NCBI GenBank assembly: GCA_002478885.1
Contig: DLKC01000029.1
Location: 1-28,632 of the forward strand
Reading direction: 5' to 3'
From: Chitinophagaceae bacterium UBA7600
GTDB lineage: Bacteria; Bacteroidota; Bacteroidia; Chitinophagales; Chitinophagaceae
DNA length: 28,632 nt
In this document: positions 1 to 8,059 of the stretch, piece after piece
How positions within the stretch are numbered: the first letter of the stretch is position 1
How the letters are laid out: each line of letters opens with the position of its first letter
Translations under genes and position numbers: made by a program
The notes under the pieces: model-generated
What the model was told of the DNA's origin: nothing
The model's input: only the letters and a program-made list of their open reading frames with translations
The model's database searches: none

Positions 1-121
1 GTTGGTAGGGAGTTGGTAGAGGGTGCCTGGTAAACTGGTAACACAAAAAGGGGGTTCGCTGGAAAAAGTCGCCCTAACTCCGGGTATGTGCGCTGCCGGG
101 CACAGGATAAGGCCTTGAAGT

Positions 122-170
122 GTGCGACGCAACAGAAGTTGAATAGCGCTGTATTACCGGGCTCAAAAAA
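122..170 (+). repeat. Interspersed repeat arm A
   Basis: Core GTGCGACGCAAC at 122-133, 22-base spacer, tail ACCGGGCTCAAAAAA at 156-170. It points toward rpoB on the same strand, about 225 bases before the start codon. The tail pairs with downstream sequence (TTACCGG at 154-160 with CCGGTAA at 174-180), a local hairpin not seen in the other copies. If it once belonged to a paired element, the left arm would lie at the extreme start of the window and is not recognisable. Confidence 0.9.
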
Positions 171-194
171 GCTCCGGTAATCATACTATTGAGG

Positions 195-206
195 GCTGTG
201 CACAGC
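195..206. promoter_or_regulatory. 12-bp perfect palindrome upstream of rpoB promoter
   Basis: GCTGTGCACAGC is its own reverse complement. It lies about 57 bases upstream of the candidate -7 box of rpoB, a position compatible with a dimeric regulator site. Function is inferred from symmetry and position only. Confidence 0.3.
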
Positions 207-238
207 TTGTTAACCTTTACTTTTTGTTTTAAAATTAG

Positions 239-270
239 TTTTTACTTTTCAGTTTGTCTCCTTACTTTTG
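239..270 (+). promoter_or_regulatory. Candidate rpoB promoter (Bacteroidota type)
   Basis: TACTTTTG at 263-270 matches the Bacteroidota -7 consensus TAnnTTTG. A T-rich stretch at 239-243 lies at the expected distance for the -33 element but is not a clean TTTG. It predicts a start near 277 and an untranslated leader of about 120 bases. A second similar box (TACTTTTTG, 218-226) sits just upstream. Confidence 0.45.
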
Positions 271-395
271 CAATCCTTTAATTTAGGCTAATTAGCACTT
301 TTTAAGTATTGCAGTAACGTTTATTTTTAAAACAAGAAGTTGAAAACCAATAGGTTTTTGACCATTGTTTACTAAAAAACCGGTTAAAAACAAAT

Positions 396-3300
396 ATGTC
401 ATCAACAACAATTCAAAGCAGGGTAAGTTTCGGTAAAACAAAACACCTTGCCGAAACTCCGGATCTTCTAGACATCCAGTTACAATCTTTTAAAGACTTT
501 TTCCAGTTAGAAACCACCCCCGACAAACGCAATAACGAAGGTTTGTTTAAGGTGTTCAAGGAAAACTTTCCAATTACCGACACCCGCAATATTTTCGTGT
601 TGGAATTCCTGGATTACTTTATTGATCCGCCACGTTATACCATCGAAGAGTGTATGGAACGCGGCCTTACCTATGCCGTTCCTTTAAAAGCCAAGCTTCG
701 TTTGAGTTGTAACGATGAAGAGCACGTTGATTTCCAAACCATCGTTCAGGATGTGTTCCTGGGCAATATTCCTTATATGACTCCCCGCGGCACTTTTGTG
801 ATCAACGGTGCGGAACGCGTGGTAGTTTCCCAGTTGCATCGCTCACCCGGCGTATTCTTTGGCCAGTCTATTCACCCGAACGGAACCAAGATATACTCAG
901 CAAGGGTAATTCCTTTCAAAGGTGCCTGGATGGAGTTTGCAACGGACATCAATAATGTGATGTATGCCTATATTGACCGTAAGAAGAAATTCCCGGTTAC
1001 TACGTTGCTGCGTTCCATCGGCTTTGAAACAGATAAAGACATTCTCGAGCTTTTCGGAATGGCTACTGAAGTTCCTGCAGACAAAAAGTCTTTACAGAAA
1101 CATCTTGGCAGCAAACTCGCAGCCCGCGTTTTAAGAACTTGGGTGGAAGATTTTGTGGATGAAGACACCGGTGAAGTAGTTTCAATCGAACGTAACGAGA
1201 TTGTGATGGAACGCGATACGATTCTTGACCAGGATGCAGTTGATATGATTGCGGAACTGGAAGTGAAGAGCGTATTCGTTCAAAGGGAAGATGTTGGTGG
1301 CGATTACGCTATTATCTACAACACATTAAACAAAGATACTTCCAACAGTGAGTTGGAAGCGGTTCAGCACATTTATCGCCAGTTGCGAGGTGCCGACGCC
1401 CCAGATAATGAAACTGCGCGTGGTATCATCGATAAATTATTCTTTAGTGACAAGCGTTACGACCTCGGAGAAGTTGGCCGTTACAAGATCAACCGCAAAC
1501 TTGGCGTAACACAGAAATTACATACCAAAGTATTAACCAAGGAAGATATCATCGAGATCATCAAATACCTTGTTCGTTTAACAAACGCCAAAGCCGAGAT
1601 CGACGATATCGATCACCTGAGCAACCGCCGTGTTCGCACAGTGGGTGAGCAGTTATATGCACAGTTTGGTGTGGGCCTTGCCCGTATGGCGCGTACGATA
1701 AGGGAGAGAATGAACGTTCGTGACAATGAGGTGTTTACACCGGTTGATCTTATCAATGCCAGGACGCTCTCTTCTGTGATCAATTCATTCTTTGGTACAT
1801 CGCAGTTATCACAGTTCCTCGATCAGACAAACCCACTTTCTGAAATCACCCACAAACGTCGTATTTCTGCGCTCGGGCCTGGTGGTCTTAGCCGTGAAAG
1901 AGCTGGCTTTGAGGTTCGTGACGTTCACTACTCACACTATGGCCGTCTTTGTACAATTGAAACGCCAGAAGGACCAAACATCGGTTTGATTTCCACGCTT
2001 TGCGTGCACGCAAAGATCAACGAGATGGGTTTTATCGAAACGCCATATCGAAAAGTGACCGAAGGTCACGTAGATATGAAACAACTCACCTTCCTGAGCG
2101 CAGAAGAAGAAGATACTGCAAAGATCGCCCAGTCAAATTCAGTGATAGATAAGGATGGCAACTTCGCGGAAGACAGGATCGTGAGCCGCCAGACTGGTGA
2201 TTTCCCGATTCTTGAAAAAGCGGAAGTGGAATATATGGACGTAGCGCCAAACCAGATTGTTGGTCTGAGTGCGTCACTTATCCCGTTCCTCGAACATGAC
2301 GATGCCAACCGTGCCCTGATGGGATCAAACATGCAACGCCAGGCTGTTCCTTTGATACGCCCTGAATCACCGATTGTCGGTACAGGTCTCGAAGGCAAAG
2401 CTGCTCGTGATGCACGTATCCAGATCCACTCAGAAGGCGATGGTATTGTTGAATATGTTGATTCAAAAGAAATACATGTTCGTTATAACAGGAACGATCT
2501 TGATCGCCTGGTAAGTTTTGAAGAAGATCTCAGGATCTACAAACTCACCAAGTTTATCAAAACAAACCAGTCTACCTGTATCATTCTGCGCCCTGCCGTT
2601 AAAAAAGGCCAGCAGGTGAAAAAAGGCGACTTCCTTACCGAAGGATACGCTACACAGAATGGTGAACTGGCATTGGGCCGGAACCTGCAGGTTGCGTTCA
2701 TGCCATGGAAAGGGTACAACTTTGAAGATGCCATTGTTATCAGTGAAAGGGTTGTTCGCGAAGACCTCTTTACTTCTATCCATATCGATGAATATGAACT
2801 CGAAGTTCGTGATACAAAACTTGGAGAAGAAGAGTTAACACCAGATATTCCAAACGTTTCGGAAGAAGCTACCAAAGACCTGGACGAGAACGGTATCATC
2901 CGTATCGGCGCACAGGTTCGCGAAGGCGATATTCTTATCGGCAAAATCACCCCTAAAGGTGAAAGCGATCCTACACCGGAAGAAAAATTATTGCGTGCCA
3001 TCTTTGGTGATAAAGCAGGTGATGCAAAGGATGCTTCATTGAAAGCACCAAACGGAACAGAAGGTGTAGTTATCGATAAAAAACTCTTCCAGCGTGCAAA
3101 AAAAGACAAGAATGCCAAGATTCGTGAGAAAGCACAACTGGAAAAGATCGAAAAGGTTCATGAAAAGAATGTAGAAGACCTCAAAGAAGTATTGCTCTCC
3201 AAACTGCAAATGCTGTTGAAAGATAAATCTTCCGCAGGCGTTACCAATAACTTCGGCGAAATGCTGATCGGTAAAACGGCTAAATTCAATGCCAAGAACC

Positions 3301-4199
3301 TTGCAGTGATCGACTACCAAAATGTAAATCCATTAGGTTGGACCAGCGATGCCGTAACCGACGACCAGATCAATACATTGTTGCACAACTACAACATCAA
3401 ATACAACGAAGAACTTGGCCGCTACAAACGGGAAAAATTCAATATCTCTATCGGTGACGAATTACCGGCCGGCGTATTGAAACTTGCAAAAGTTTACCTC
3501 GCTGTAAAACGTAAGTTGAAAGTCGGTGATAAAATGGCCGGTCGCCACGGTAACAAAGGTATCGTTGCCAAAATCGTTCGTGCAGAAGATATGCCTTTCA
3601 TGGAAGATGGAACACCGGTTGATATAGTGTTGAATCCATTAGGCGTTCCTTCCCGTATGAACCTCGGGCAGATCTATGAAACCATTCTCGGCTGGGCCGG
3701 TAAAAGGCTCGGTATGAAGTTTGCAACACCGATTTTCGACGGTGCCACCGTAGAAGAAATCGCTCAGTATTGCAAAGACGCGAAACTGCCCTCAATGGGT
3801 CACACCTATCTTTACGATGGGGAGACTGGCGAACGTTTCCACCAGAAAGCAACGGTTGGTGTTATCTATATGATTAAACTTCACCATATGGTGGATGATA
3901 AGATGCACGCACGTTCAATCGGACCATACAGTCTCATTACCCAGCAGCCGCTCGGTGGTAAAGCCCAGTTCGGTGGCCAGCGTTTCGGTGAAATGGAAGT
4001 TTGGGCGCTCGAAGCATACGGCGCAGCAAATATCCTCCAGGAATTGCTCACATTGAAATCAGATGACATTATAGGCCGTGCAAAAACATATGAAGCCATT
4101 GTAAAAGGCGACAATATTCCACGTGCCGGTGTGCCTGAATCATTCAACGTATTGGTGCATGAACTCCGCGGCCTCGGTCTCGACCTTAAATTCGAATAG
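396..4199 (+). CDS. rpoB: DNA-directed RNA polymerase subunit beta
   Basis: This is the 1267-residue beta subunit of RNA polymerase, full length for Bacteroidota. The rifampicin region is clear: residues 467-491 run [20 protein letters not shown] followed by KRRIS, keeping the residues equivalent to E. coli D516, H526 and S531 (sensitive-type; M515 is Leu). The block [12 protein letters not shown] and, near the C-terminus, [17 protein letters not shown] are also present. The ATG at 396 follows an A-rich leader without a Shine-Dalgarno, normal for the phylum. Oddly, it is alone: in most bacteria rpoC follows directly, often with rplJ-rplL upstream, but here a strong terminator comes 33 bases after the stop codon and a PhzF-family gene follows. 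Repeat arms A and B lie on either side of the gene. Identity is certain; the isolation may be a real rearrangement or an assembly effect. Confidence 0.99.
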   Translation: MSSTTIQSRVSFGKTKHLAETPDLLDIQLQSFKDFFQLETTPDKRNNEGLFKVFKENFPITDTRNIFVLEFLDYFIDPPRYTIEECMERGLTYAVPLKAKLRLSCNDEEHVDFQTIVQDVFLGNIPYMTPRGTFVINGAERVVVSQLHRSPGVFFGQSIHPNGTKIYSARVIPFKGAWMEFATDINNVMYAYIDRKKKFPVTTLLRSIGFETDKDILELFGMATEVPADKKSLQKHLGSKLAARVLRTWVEDFVDEDTGEVVSIERNEIVMERDTILDQDAVDMIAELEVKSVFVQREDVGGDYAIIYNTLNKDTSNSELEAVQHIYRQLRGADAPDNETARGIIDKLFFSDKRYDLGEVGRYKINRKLGVTQKLHTKVLTKEDIIEIIKYLVRLTNAKAEIDDIDHLSNRRVRTVGEQLYAQFGVGLARMARTIRERMNVRDNEVFTPVDLINARTLSSVINSFFGTSQLSQFLDQTNPLSEITHKRRISALGPGGLSRERAGFEVRDVHYSHYGRLCTIETPEGPNIGLISTLCVHAKINEMGFIETPYRKVTEGHVDMKQLTFLSAEEEDTAKIAQSNSVIDKDGNFAEDRIVSRQTGDFPILEKAEVEYMDVAPNQIVGLSASLIPFLEHDDANRALMGSNMQRQAVPLIRPESPIVGTGLEGKAARDARIQIHSEGDGIVEYVDSKEIHVRYNRNDLDRLVSFEEDLRIYKLTKFIKTNQSTCIILRPAVKKGQQVKKGDFLTEGYATQNGELALGRNLQVAFMPWKGYNFEDAIVISERVVREDLFTSIHIDEYELEVRDTKLGEEELTPDIPNVSEEATKDLDENGIIRIGAQVREGDILIGKITPKGESDPTPEEKLLRAIFGDKAGDAKDASLKAPNGTEGVVIDKKLFQRAKKDKNAKIREKAQLEKIEKVHEKNVEDLKEVLLSKLQMLLKDKSSAGVTNNFGEMLIGKTAKFNAKNLAVIDYQNVNPLGWTSDAVTDDQINTLLHNYNIKYNEELGRYKREKFNISIGDELPAGVLKLAKVYLAVKRKLKVGDKMAGRHGNKGIVAKIVRAEDMPFMEDGTPVDIVLNPLGVPSRMNLGQIYETILGWAGKRLGMKFATPIFDGATVEEIAQYCKDAKLPSMGHTYLYDGETGERFHQKATVGVIYMIKLHHMVDDKMHARSIGPYSLITQQPLGGKAQFGGQRFGEMEVWALEAYGAANILQELLTLKSDDIIGRAKTYEAIVKGDNIPRAGVPESFNVLVHELRGLGLDLKFE

Positions 4200-4232
4200 G
4201 CTTTGCAAACAAGTAAACAAGTCTTAAAATAT

Positions 4233-4262
4233 AAAACCACTTCTTTACGAAGTGGTTTTTTT
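4233..4262 (+). terminator. Intrinsic terminator of rpoB
   Basis: An 11-bp perfect stem (AAAACCACTTC at 4233-4243 with GAAGTGGTTTT at 4249-4259) and a 5-base loop are followed by a run of T. The T-run merges into the tail of repeat arm B. This closes the rpoB transcript before any rpoC could be reached. Confidence 0.93.
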
Positions 4263-4315
4263 ATTGCACCGGCTACAACAATAATTTCAGCTTCCGTTGT
4301 GTCACTCACTTGTAC
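4256..4315 (-). repeat. Interspersed repeat arm B
   Basis: On the minus strand: GTACAAGT lead (4315-4308), core GAGTGACACAAC (4307-4296), 22-base spacer, tail GCCGGTGCAATAAAAAAA (4273-4256). It belongs to the T/A core variant. It points into the 3' side of rpoB, and its A-run is, on the plus strand, the U-tract of the rpoB terminator. A strongly decayed opposite arm may lie at 4384-4436, giving a pair of about 180 bp. Confidence 0.88.
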
Positions 4316-4411
4316 GTTCCGCATATTACGCAGCAATAATCCACACGGCCCATTCATCAGTACAAAAGCTCCGGTCATTATTAATTCGACACAGGCAAAC
4401 GACGAATCCGT

Positions 4412-4419
4412 TACTTTTG
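4412..4419 (+). promoter_or_regulatory. Candidate -7 box of the PhzF-family gene
   Basis: TACTTTTG matches TAnnTTTG and lies 25 bases before the ATG at 4445, predicting a leader of about 20 bases. No clean -33 TTTG is seen at 19-base spacing, so support is partial. Confidence 0.4.
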
Positions 4420-4444
4420 ACGCGTTCAACAAAAAAACATCATC

Positions 4445-5245
4445 ATGACCTTACCCGTTTATATCGTTGATGCATTCACAACAAAATTATTCGGTGGCAA
4501 TCCTGCGGCAGTATGCCCTTTAAGCAATTGGCTCCCCGATGATGTAATGCAATCACTTGCGGCAGAAAACAACCTCGCAGAAACAGTATTCTTCGTAAAG
4601 GAGCCCGGGGGCTATCGCATACGCTGGTTCACCCCTGCTGTTGAAGTAAAACTTTGTGGCCATGCCACACTTGCCAGCGCTTTTGTGATGTACACCGAAC
4701 TGGGTTATACCGCCGGTGAAATCGTGTTCAATTCATTAAGCGGCCCGCTTAGAGTTAGCCGTCACAACAATGGCAAGTTGCAGCTTGATTTCCCGGCCAG
4801 CATGGTAGAACCAATGCCGGAAATTCCACAGGCAATAATAGACGGCCTACAGGTAGAAAATGTAGTGGTTTATAAAACAGCGTTTGACTATATGGTCATC
4901 GTGCCATCGCAGGCTGTTGTTGAATCATTACAGCCGGATATGAATATTATCGCAACCCTTGAGGCGCGTGGCGTTATCGTCACGGCAAAAGGCGACGACG
5001 ATAACGTTGATTTTGTTTCGCGTTGTTTCTTTCCGCAAAGCGGTATTAACGAAGACCCTGTTACCGGTTCTGCACACACAGCACTAACAGCATATTGGGC
5101 CAACGTGCTTGGCAAATCTAAAATGAACGCCATACAGGTTTCCAAACGCAGGGGCTATCTTGATTGCGAACTTGCAGGCGACCGCGTTTTGATCAGCGGG
5201 AACGCCGTTATGTACCTGAAAGGAAACTATTCAATCGATCTTTGA
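4445..5245 (+). CDS. PhzF family isomerase/epimerase
   Basis: This 266-residue protein has the usual length of the PhzF/diaminopimelate-epimerase-fold family. Visible signatures in order are FTTKLFGGNPAAVC near the N-terminus, AENNLAETVF with the glutamate that acts as general acid/base in PhzF, RWFTPAVEVKLCGHATLASA, and in the second half EDPVTGSAHTALTAYWA and QVSKRRGYLDCEL. The family catalyses proton shifts on small cyclic or amino-acid-like substrates; phenazine synthesis itself is not implied because no other phz genes are present. The gene appears monocistronic: the rpoB terminator closes off readthrough upstream, and a repeat arm separates it from rnhA. The substrate cannot be predicted from sequence. 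Confidence 0.93.
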   Translation: MTLPVYIVDAFTTKLFGGNPAAVCPLSNWLPDDVMQSLAAENNLAETVFFVKEPGGYRIRWFTPAVEVKLCGHATLASAFVMYTELGYTAGEIVFNSLSGPLRVSRHNNGKLQLDFPASMVEPMPEIPQAIIDGLQVENVVVYKTAFDYMVIVPSQAVVESLQPDMNIIATLEARGVIVTAKGDDDNVDFVSRCFFPQSGINEDPVTGSAHTALTAYWANVLGKSKMNAIQVSKRRGYLDCELAGDRVLISGNAVMYLKGNYSIDL

Positions 5246-5273
5246 ACAGGGATTGATGATCAACGGATCAACA

Positions 5274-5330
5274 GTACAGGAGTGCGACGCAACAGCAGCA
5301 GGGCAGTGCTACAAAAGCCCGGTACAAAAT
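5274..5330 (+). repeat. Interspersed repeat arm C
   Basis: Lead GTACAGG (5274-5280), core GTGCGACGCAAC (5282-5293), 23-base spacer, tail GCCCGGTACAAAAT (5317-5330). The A-rich end of the tail stops 6 bases before the rnhA ATG, so the repeat forms the immediate leader of rnhA. The gap after the PhzF gene is only 91 bases and there is no room for an opposite arm. Confidence 0.9.
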
Positions 5331-5336
5331 AAAAAT

Positions 5337-5822
5337 ATGACACAGGAGAATAAACAGCTGATTGTATATACCGACGGATCATCGAGGGGCAACCCCGGGC
5401 CCGGCGGTTATGGGGTGATATTAATGTGGGGGGATAAGCGCAAAGAACTCTCGGCGGGCTACCGGCTTACAACCAACAACCGCATGGAACTACTTGCTGT
5501 GATTACAGCGTTGGAAGCATTGAAGAAAAACGACATTCCCATAATGGTCTTCACAGATAGCCAGTATGTGGTAAATACTGTTGAAAAGAAATGGCTCGAT
5601 GGCTGGGTTCGCACCGATTTTAAAGGAGGTAAAAAAAACAAAGACCTGTGGATGCGTTACTACCATTTATCGAGGCAACTGAACATAAGATTCAAGTGGG
5701 TCAGGGGCCATGCAGACAACGCCTTCAACAACAGATGTGATGAGTTGGCAACAGCCGCAGCAGACGGTACAAATTTGCTTGTTGACACAGGTTATGAACT
5801 CGAGCAAAAACGGATCTCCTGA
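5337..5822 (+). CDS. rnhA: Ribonuclease HI
   Basis: A 161-residue RNase HI, which cleaves the RNA strand of RNA-DNA hybrids such as R-loops and lagging-strand primers. The catalytic set is complete: D13 (YTDGS), E51 (NNRMEL), D74 (FTDSQYV), H125 (VRGHA) and D135 (NNRCDELA), matching E. coli D10, E48, D70, H124 and D134. The frame is open further upstream to a TTG near 5253, but that extension would translate repeat arm C and has no family counterpart, so I choose the ATG at 5337, with its A-rich leader. Its stop codon directly touches the stop codon of rnr on the other strand. Confidence 0.97.
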   Translation: MTQENKQLIVYTDGSSRGNPGPGGYGVILMWGDKRKELSAGYRLTTNNRMELLAVITALEALKKNDIPIMVFTDSQYVVNTVEKKWLDGWVRTDFKGGKKNKDLWMRYYHLSRQLNIRFKWVRGHADNAFNNRCDELATAAADGTNLLVDTGYELEQKRIS

Positions 5823-7838
5823 TCACTTCTTTTTTTTCTTTCTTGCTTTAGCAGGGACTTCATCTGCCTGTTTTTCGTTGTCTGGTTTAAGTACCCACTC
5901 ATAGTCGATCTGCCGCTTATCAAGATTGGCAGCGATTACCCGAACATTTACTTTATCACCAATGCGGAAAACACGCCCGCTTCTGCGTCCTGCCAGGCAA
6001 TAGTCGGTCTCAACCAGCCGAAAATCATCGTAATCGTTAAGGCTGGCAATATTTACAAGCCCTTCGCATTTGTGCGCCACTGTTTCGGCCCAAAAACCAA
6101 AACTTGCTACGCCACTGATCACCGCTTCAAAAACCTGGCCCAGGTATCCGCGGATATATTCAACCTGCTTGTATTTGTTAGATGCGCGTTCACTGTCCAT
6201 CGCTGCCCGCTCCATTTCGCTGCAGTGTTTGCACTTTTCTGCAAGCTTTTTGTCAGGCGTAGCCTTATCCCTTAGCAAGGCATCCAGTATACGGTGCACC
6301 AGCACATCGGGGTATCTTCTTATCGGTGAAGTAAAATGACAGTAGTGTTCAAAGCCCAAACCATAGTGGCCAATGTTCTCAGGGTTATAATAGGCTTTTG
6401 CCATAGTGCGGATACCAAGCTGTTCCAGTACATGCTGCTCGGGCTTGCCCTTAACGGTGAGCAGCATTTCATTAAAGCTTTCTGCAATTTTATCGGGCGA
6501 ACTGATATCAAACGTATGCCCAAACTTTTTTGCAAATGCCACGAAAGGCAAAAGCTTTTGCTCGTCGGGCGTATCATGGATGCGGTAGGGAAAAGGTAAT
6601 GGCTTTTTGTTATTTGCTTTTGCCACGTGCTCCGCAACCGTTCTGTTGGCAAGCAACATAAACTCTTCTATCAGTTGATGCGCCTCCTTACTTTCTTTTA
6701 CGATTATTCCAACCGGCTTTGCCTTTTCATCGAGTTTAAACCGAACCTCCTGCGAAGTGAAACTAATGGCACCATTCTCAAAACGCTTGCCGCGCAGAAT
6801 CTGGGCAAGTTTATTTAACAAAAGAATTTCTTCCTGGTATGCACCATCTGCATCGTCTTCGATCATTTGCTGCACATCTTCATAAGTGAAGCGATGATCG
6901 GAATGGATGACCGTTTTCCCCAGCCAGTAATCTTTAACCTCAGCCCTGTTGTTGATCTTAAAAACAGCAGAAAATGTGAGCTTGTCTTCATTGGGGCGCA
7001 GCGAACAAAGTTCGTTGGAGATACGCTCGGGCAACATCGGGTTCACCCGGTCGGGAAGATAGACCGAAGTGGCTCTTTTATAGGCTTCTTCATCCAGTGC
7101 AGTATCTGGCTCCACAAAATGGCTCACGTCTGCTATGTGAACACCAATCTCGTACAACTGGGTGTTGATTTGCCTTATCGAAATAGCGTCATCAAAATCT
7201 TTGGCGTCAACGGGGTCGATGGTGAATGTAAGTGTATCGCGAAAGTCCTTTCTTTTCTGTATCTCCGTTGCCGCAATATATTCCGGGATCCGCTCACTTT
7301 CTTCGATCACTTCTTCAGGAAAACTAAGTGGGAAGCCGTTTTCAGCCAATATTTTTTTCATAGCTGAATCGTTCTCATCTTCTGCATTCATCACACTCAC
7401 CACTTCGCCCACGGGCTTTTTATCGTCCTGCTCCCATTTCAGCATGCGAACGACTACCTTGTCTTTATTCTTCGCATCCTTGATATTTTCAAAAGGAATA
7501 TAGAAGTCGGGCATTGGCTTATCGCTATCAGGCACAAAAAAGGCAAAGTTGGTTGCCATTTGCAGCGTGCCTGTAAACTCGGTTTGCTTTCTCGCAATAA
7601 CAGCGGTAATGCGGCCTTCGCGTTTACCTGTTAAAGGATTTTGTTTGGTGACCTTTATTAAAACCGTGTCGCCATGCAGCGAGTTATTAAAATTTCCGGG
7701 CCTTACGAGCACATCGCCATATCCGTCGGCAATAACAACATACCCCATACCCGACCTGGTTATTTCAAGCGTGCCTTTTATTTCGTTATGCGCCTGCGAC
7801 TTGTGCTTATTTTTTGACTTCGACTTTTTACTTCCCAT
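5823..7838 (-). CDS. rnr: Ribonuclease R
   Basis: A 671-residue RNase II/R family 3'-5' exoribonuclease that degrades structured RNA in the cytoplasm. After a lysine-rich N-terminus come cold-shock/OB regions (about 20-190), the RNB catalytic domain with DPVDAKDFDDAIS (D208, D214, D216 and D217 are the expected metal ligands), and a C-terminal S1 domain (GYLGQVFEAVISGVASFGFW). It ends in a basic tail ARKKKKK, as in many RNase R proteins. It lacks the long N-terminal helix-turn-helix extension of E. coli RNase R. It is convergent with rnhA with zero spacing and no visible terminator. Upstream lies the paired repeat D'/D, whose arm D' ends 34 bases before the ATG. Confidence 0.97.
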   Translation of the reverse strand: MGSKKSKSKNKHKSQAHNEIKGTLEITRSGMGYVVIADGYGDVLVRPGNFNNSLHGDTVLIKVTKQNPLTGKREGRITAVIARKQTEFTGTLQMATNFAFFVPDSDKPMPDFYIPFENIKDAKNKDKVVVRMLKWEQDDKKPVGEVVSVMNAEDENDSAMKKILAENGFPLSFPEEVIEESERIPEYIAATEIQKRKDFRDTLTFTIDPVDAKDFDDAISIRQINTQLYEIGVHIADVSHFVEPDTALDEEAYKRATSVYLPDRVNPMLPERISNELCSLRPNEDKLTFSAVFKINNRAEVKDYWLGKTVIHSDHRFTYEDVQQMIEDDADGAYQEEILLLNKLAQILRGKRFENGAISFTSQEVRFKLDEKAKPVGIIVKESKEAHQLIEEFMLLANRTVAEHVAKANNKKPLPFPYRIHDTPDEQKLLPFVAFAKKFGHTFDISSPDKIAESFNEMLLTVKGKPEQHVLEQLGIRTMAKAYYNPENIGHYGLGFEHYCHFTSPIRRYPDVLVHRILDALLRDKATPDKKLAEKCKHCSEMERAAMDSERASNKYKQVEYIRGYLGQVFEAVISGVASFGFWAETVAHKCEGLVNIASLNDYDDFRLVETDYCLAGRRSGRVFRIGDKVNVRVIAANLDKRQIDYEWVLKPDNEKQADEVPAKARKKKKK

Positions 7839-7872
7839 CTTATATTTTTTACATTAGCACTTATACATTTAC

Positions 7873-7920
7873 TTTTTGTACCCGGGCCCTGTTCTTTGTT
7901 TATAACCTGTTGCTATTGAG
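7873..7920 (-). repeat. Degenerate repeat arm D' (left partner of D)
   Basis: On the minus strand a decayed core ending in GCAAC (7920-7909) is followed after 21 bases by a good tail GCCCGGGTACAAAAA (7887-7873), close to the tail of arm C. It points toward the rnr start codon. With arm D it outlines an inverted pair spanning 7873-8057 (185 bp). The core matches the consensus at only about half the positions, so this rests mainly on tail and spacing. Confidence 0.55.
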
Positions 7921-8009
7921 CCGGTTTACCCGGCATCCCGAACTTTCTCTTTTTGCCTGCTGCCCAACCTGCAACCAAGGCTGCCTCATTTTTGCACTCC
8001 AGCCGCAGT

Positions 8010-8057
8010 GTGCGACGCAACGATGCTCAATGGCTATTCAACAGCCCGGCTCCAAAA
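8010..8057 (+). repeat. Interspersed repeat arm D
   Basis: Core GTGCGACGCAAC (8010-8021), 22-base spacer, tail GCCCGGCTCCAAAA (8044-8057). The tail ends two bases before the lpxK stop codon (8060-8062, minus strand), so the arm faces the 3' end of lpxK. Confidence 0.92.
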
Positions 8058-8059
8058 CA

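Larger units (their letters stand above)
1..395. other. Gene-free leader region upstream of rpoB
   Basis: No credible reading frame is present in either strand. The region holds one copy of the interspersed repeat (122-170), a hairpin formed by the repeat tail and its flank (154-180), a 12-bp perfect palindrome GCTGTGCACAGC (195-206) and a candidate promoter near 263-270. The usual upstream neighbours of rpoB (rplJ, rplL) are not visible. Positions 1-80 contain direct short repeats of the type GTTGGTAG and CTGGTAA that I cannot assign. Confidence 0.7.

Noticed and set aside
1..80. tRNA-like words (GTTGGTAGAG and GGTTCGC)
   Set aside because: They resemble D-arm and T-loop words, but no acceptor, anticodon or T stems pair around them.
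2537..3118. A 193-codon minus-strand open frame within rpoB
   Set aside because: Shadow of the rpoB coding frame: low-complexity Ser-rich translation with no family features.
3881..4432. A 183-codon minus-strand open frame spanning the rpoB end and the terminator
   Set aside because: It crosses the rpoB coding end, the terminator hairpin and repeat arm B; no protein family resemblance.
5253..5336. N-terminal extension of RNase HI
   Set aside because: It would start at a TTG and translate repeat arm C; the conserved RNase HI N-terminus begins at the ATG at 5337.
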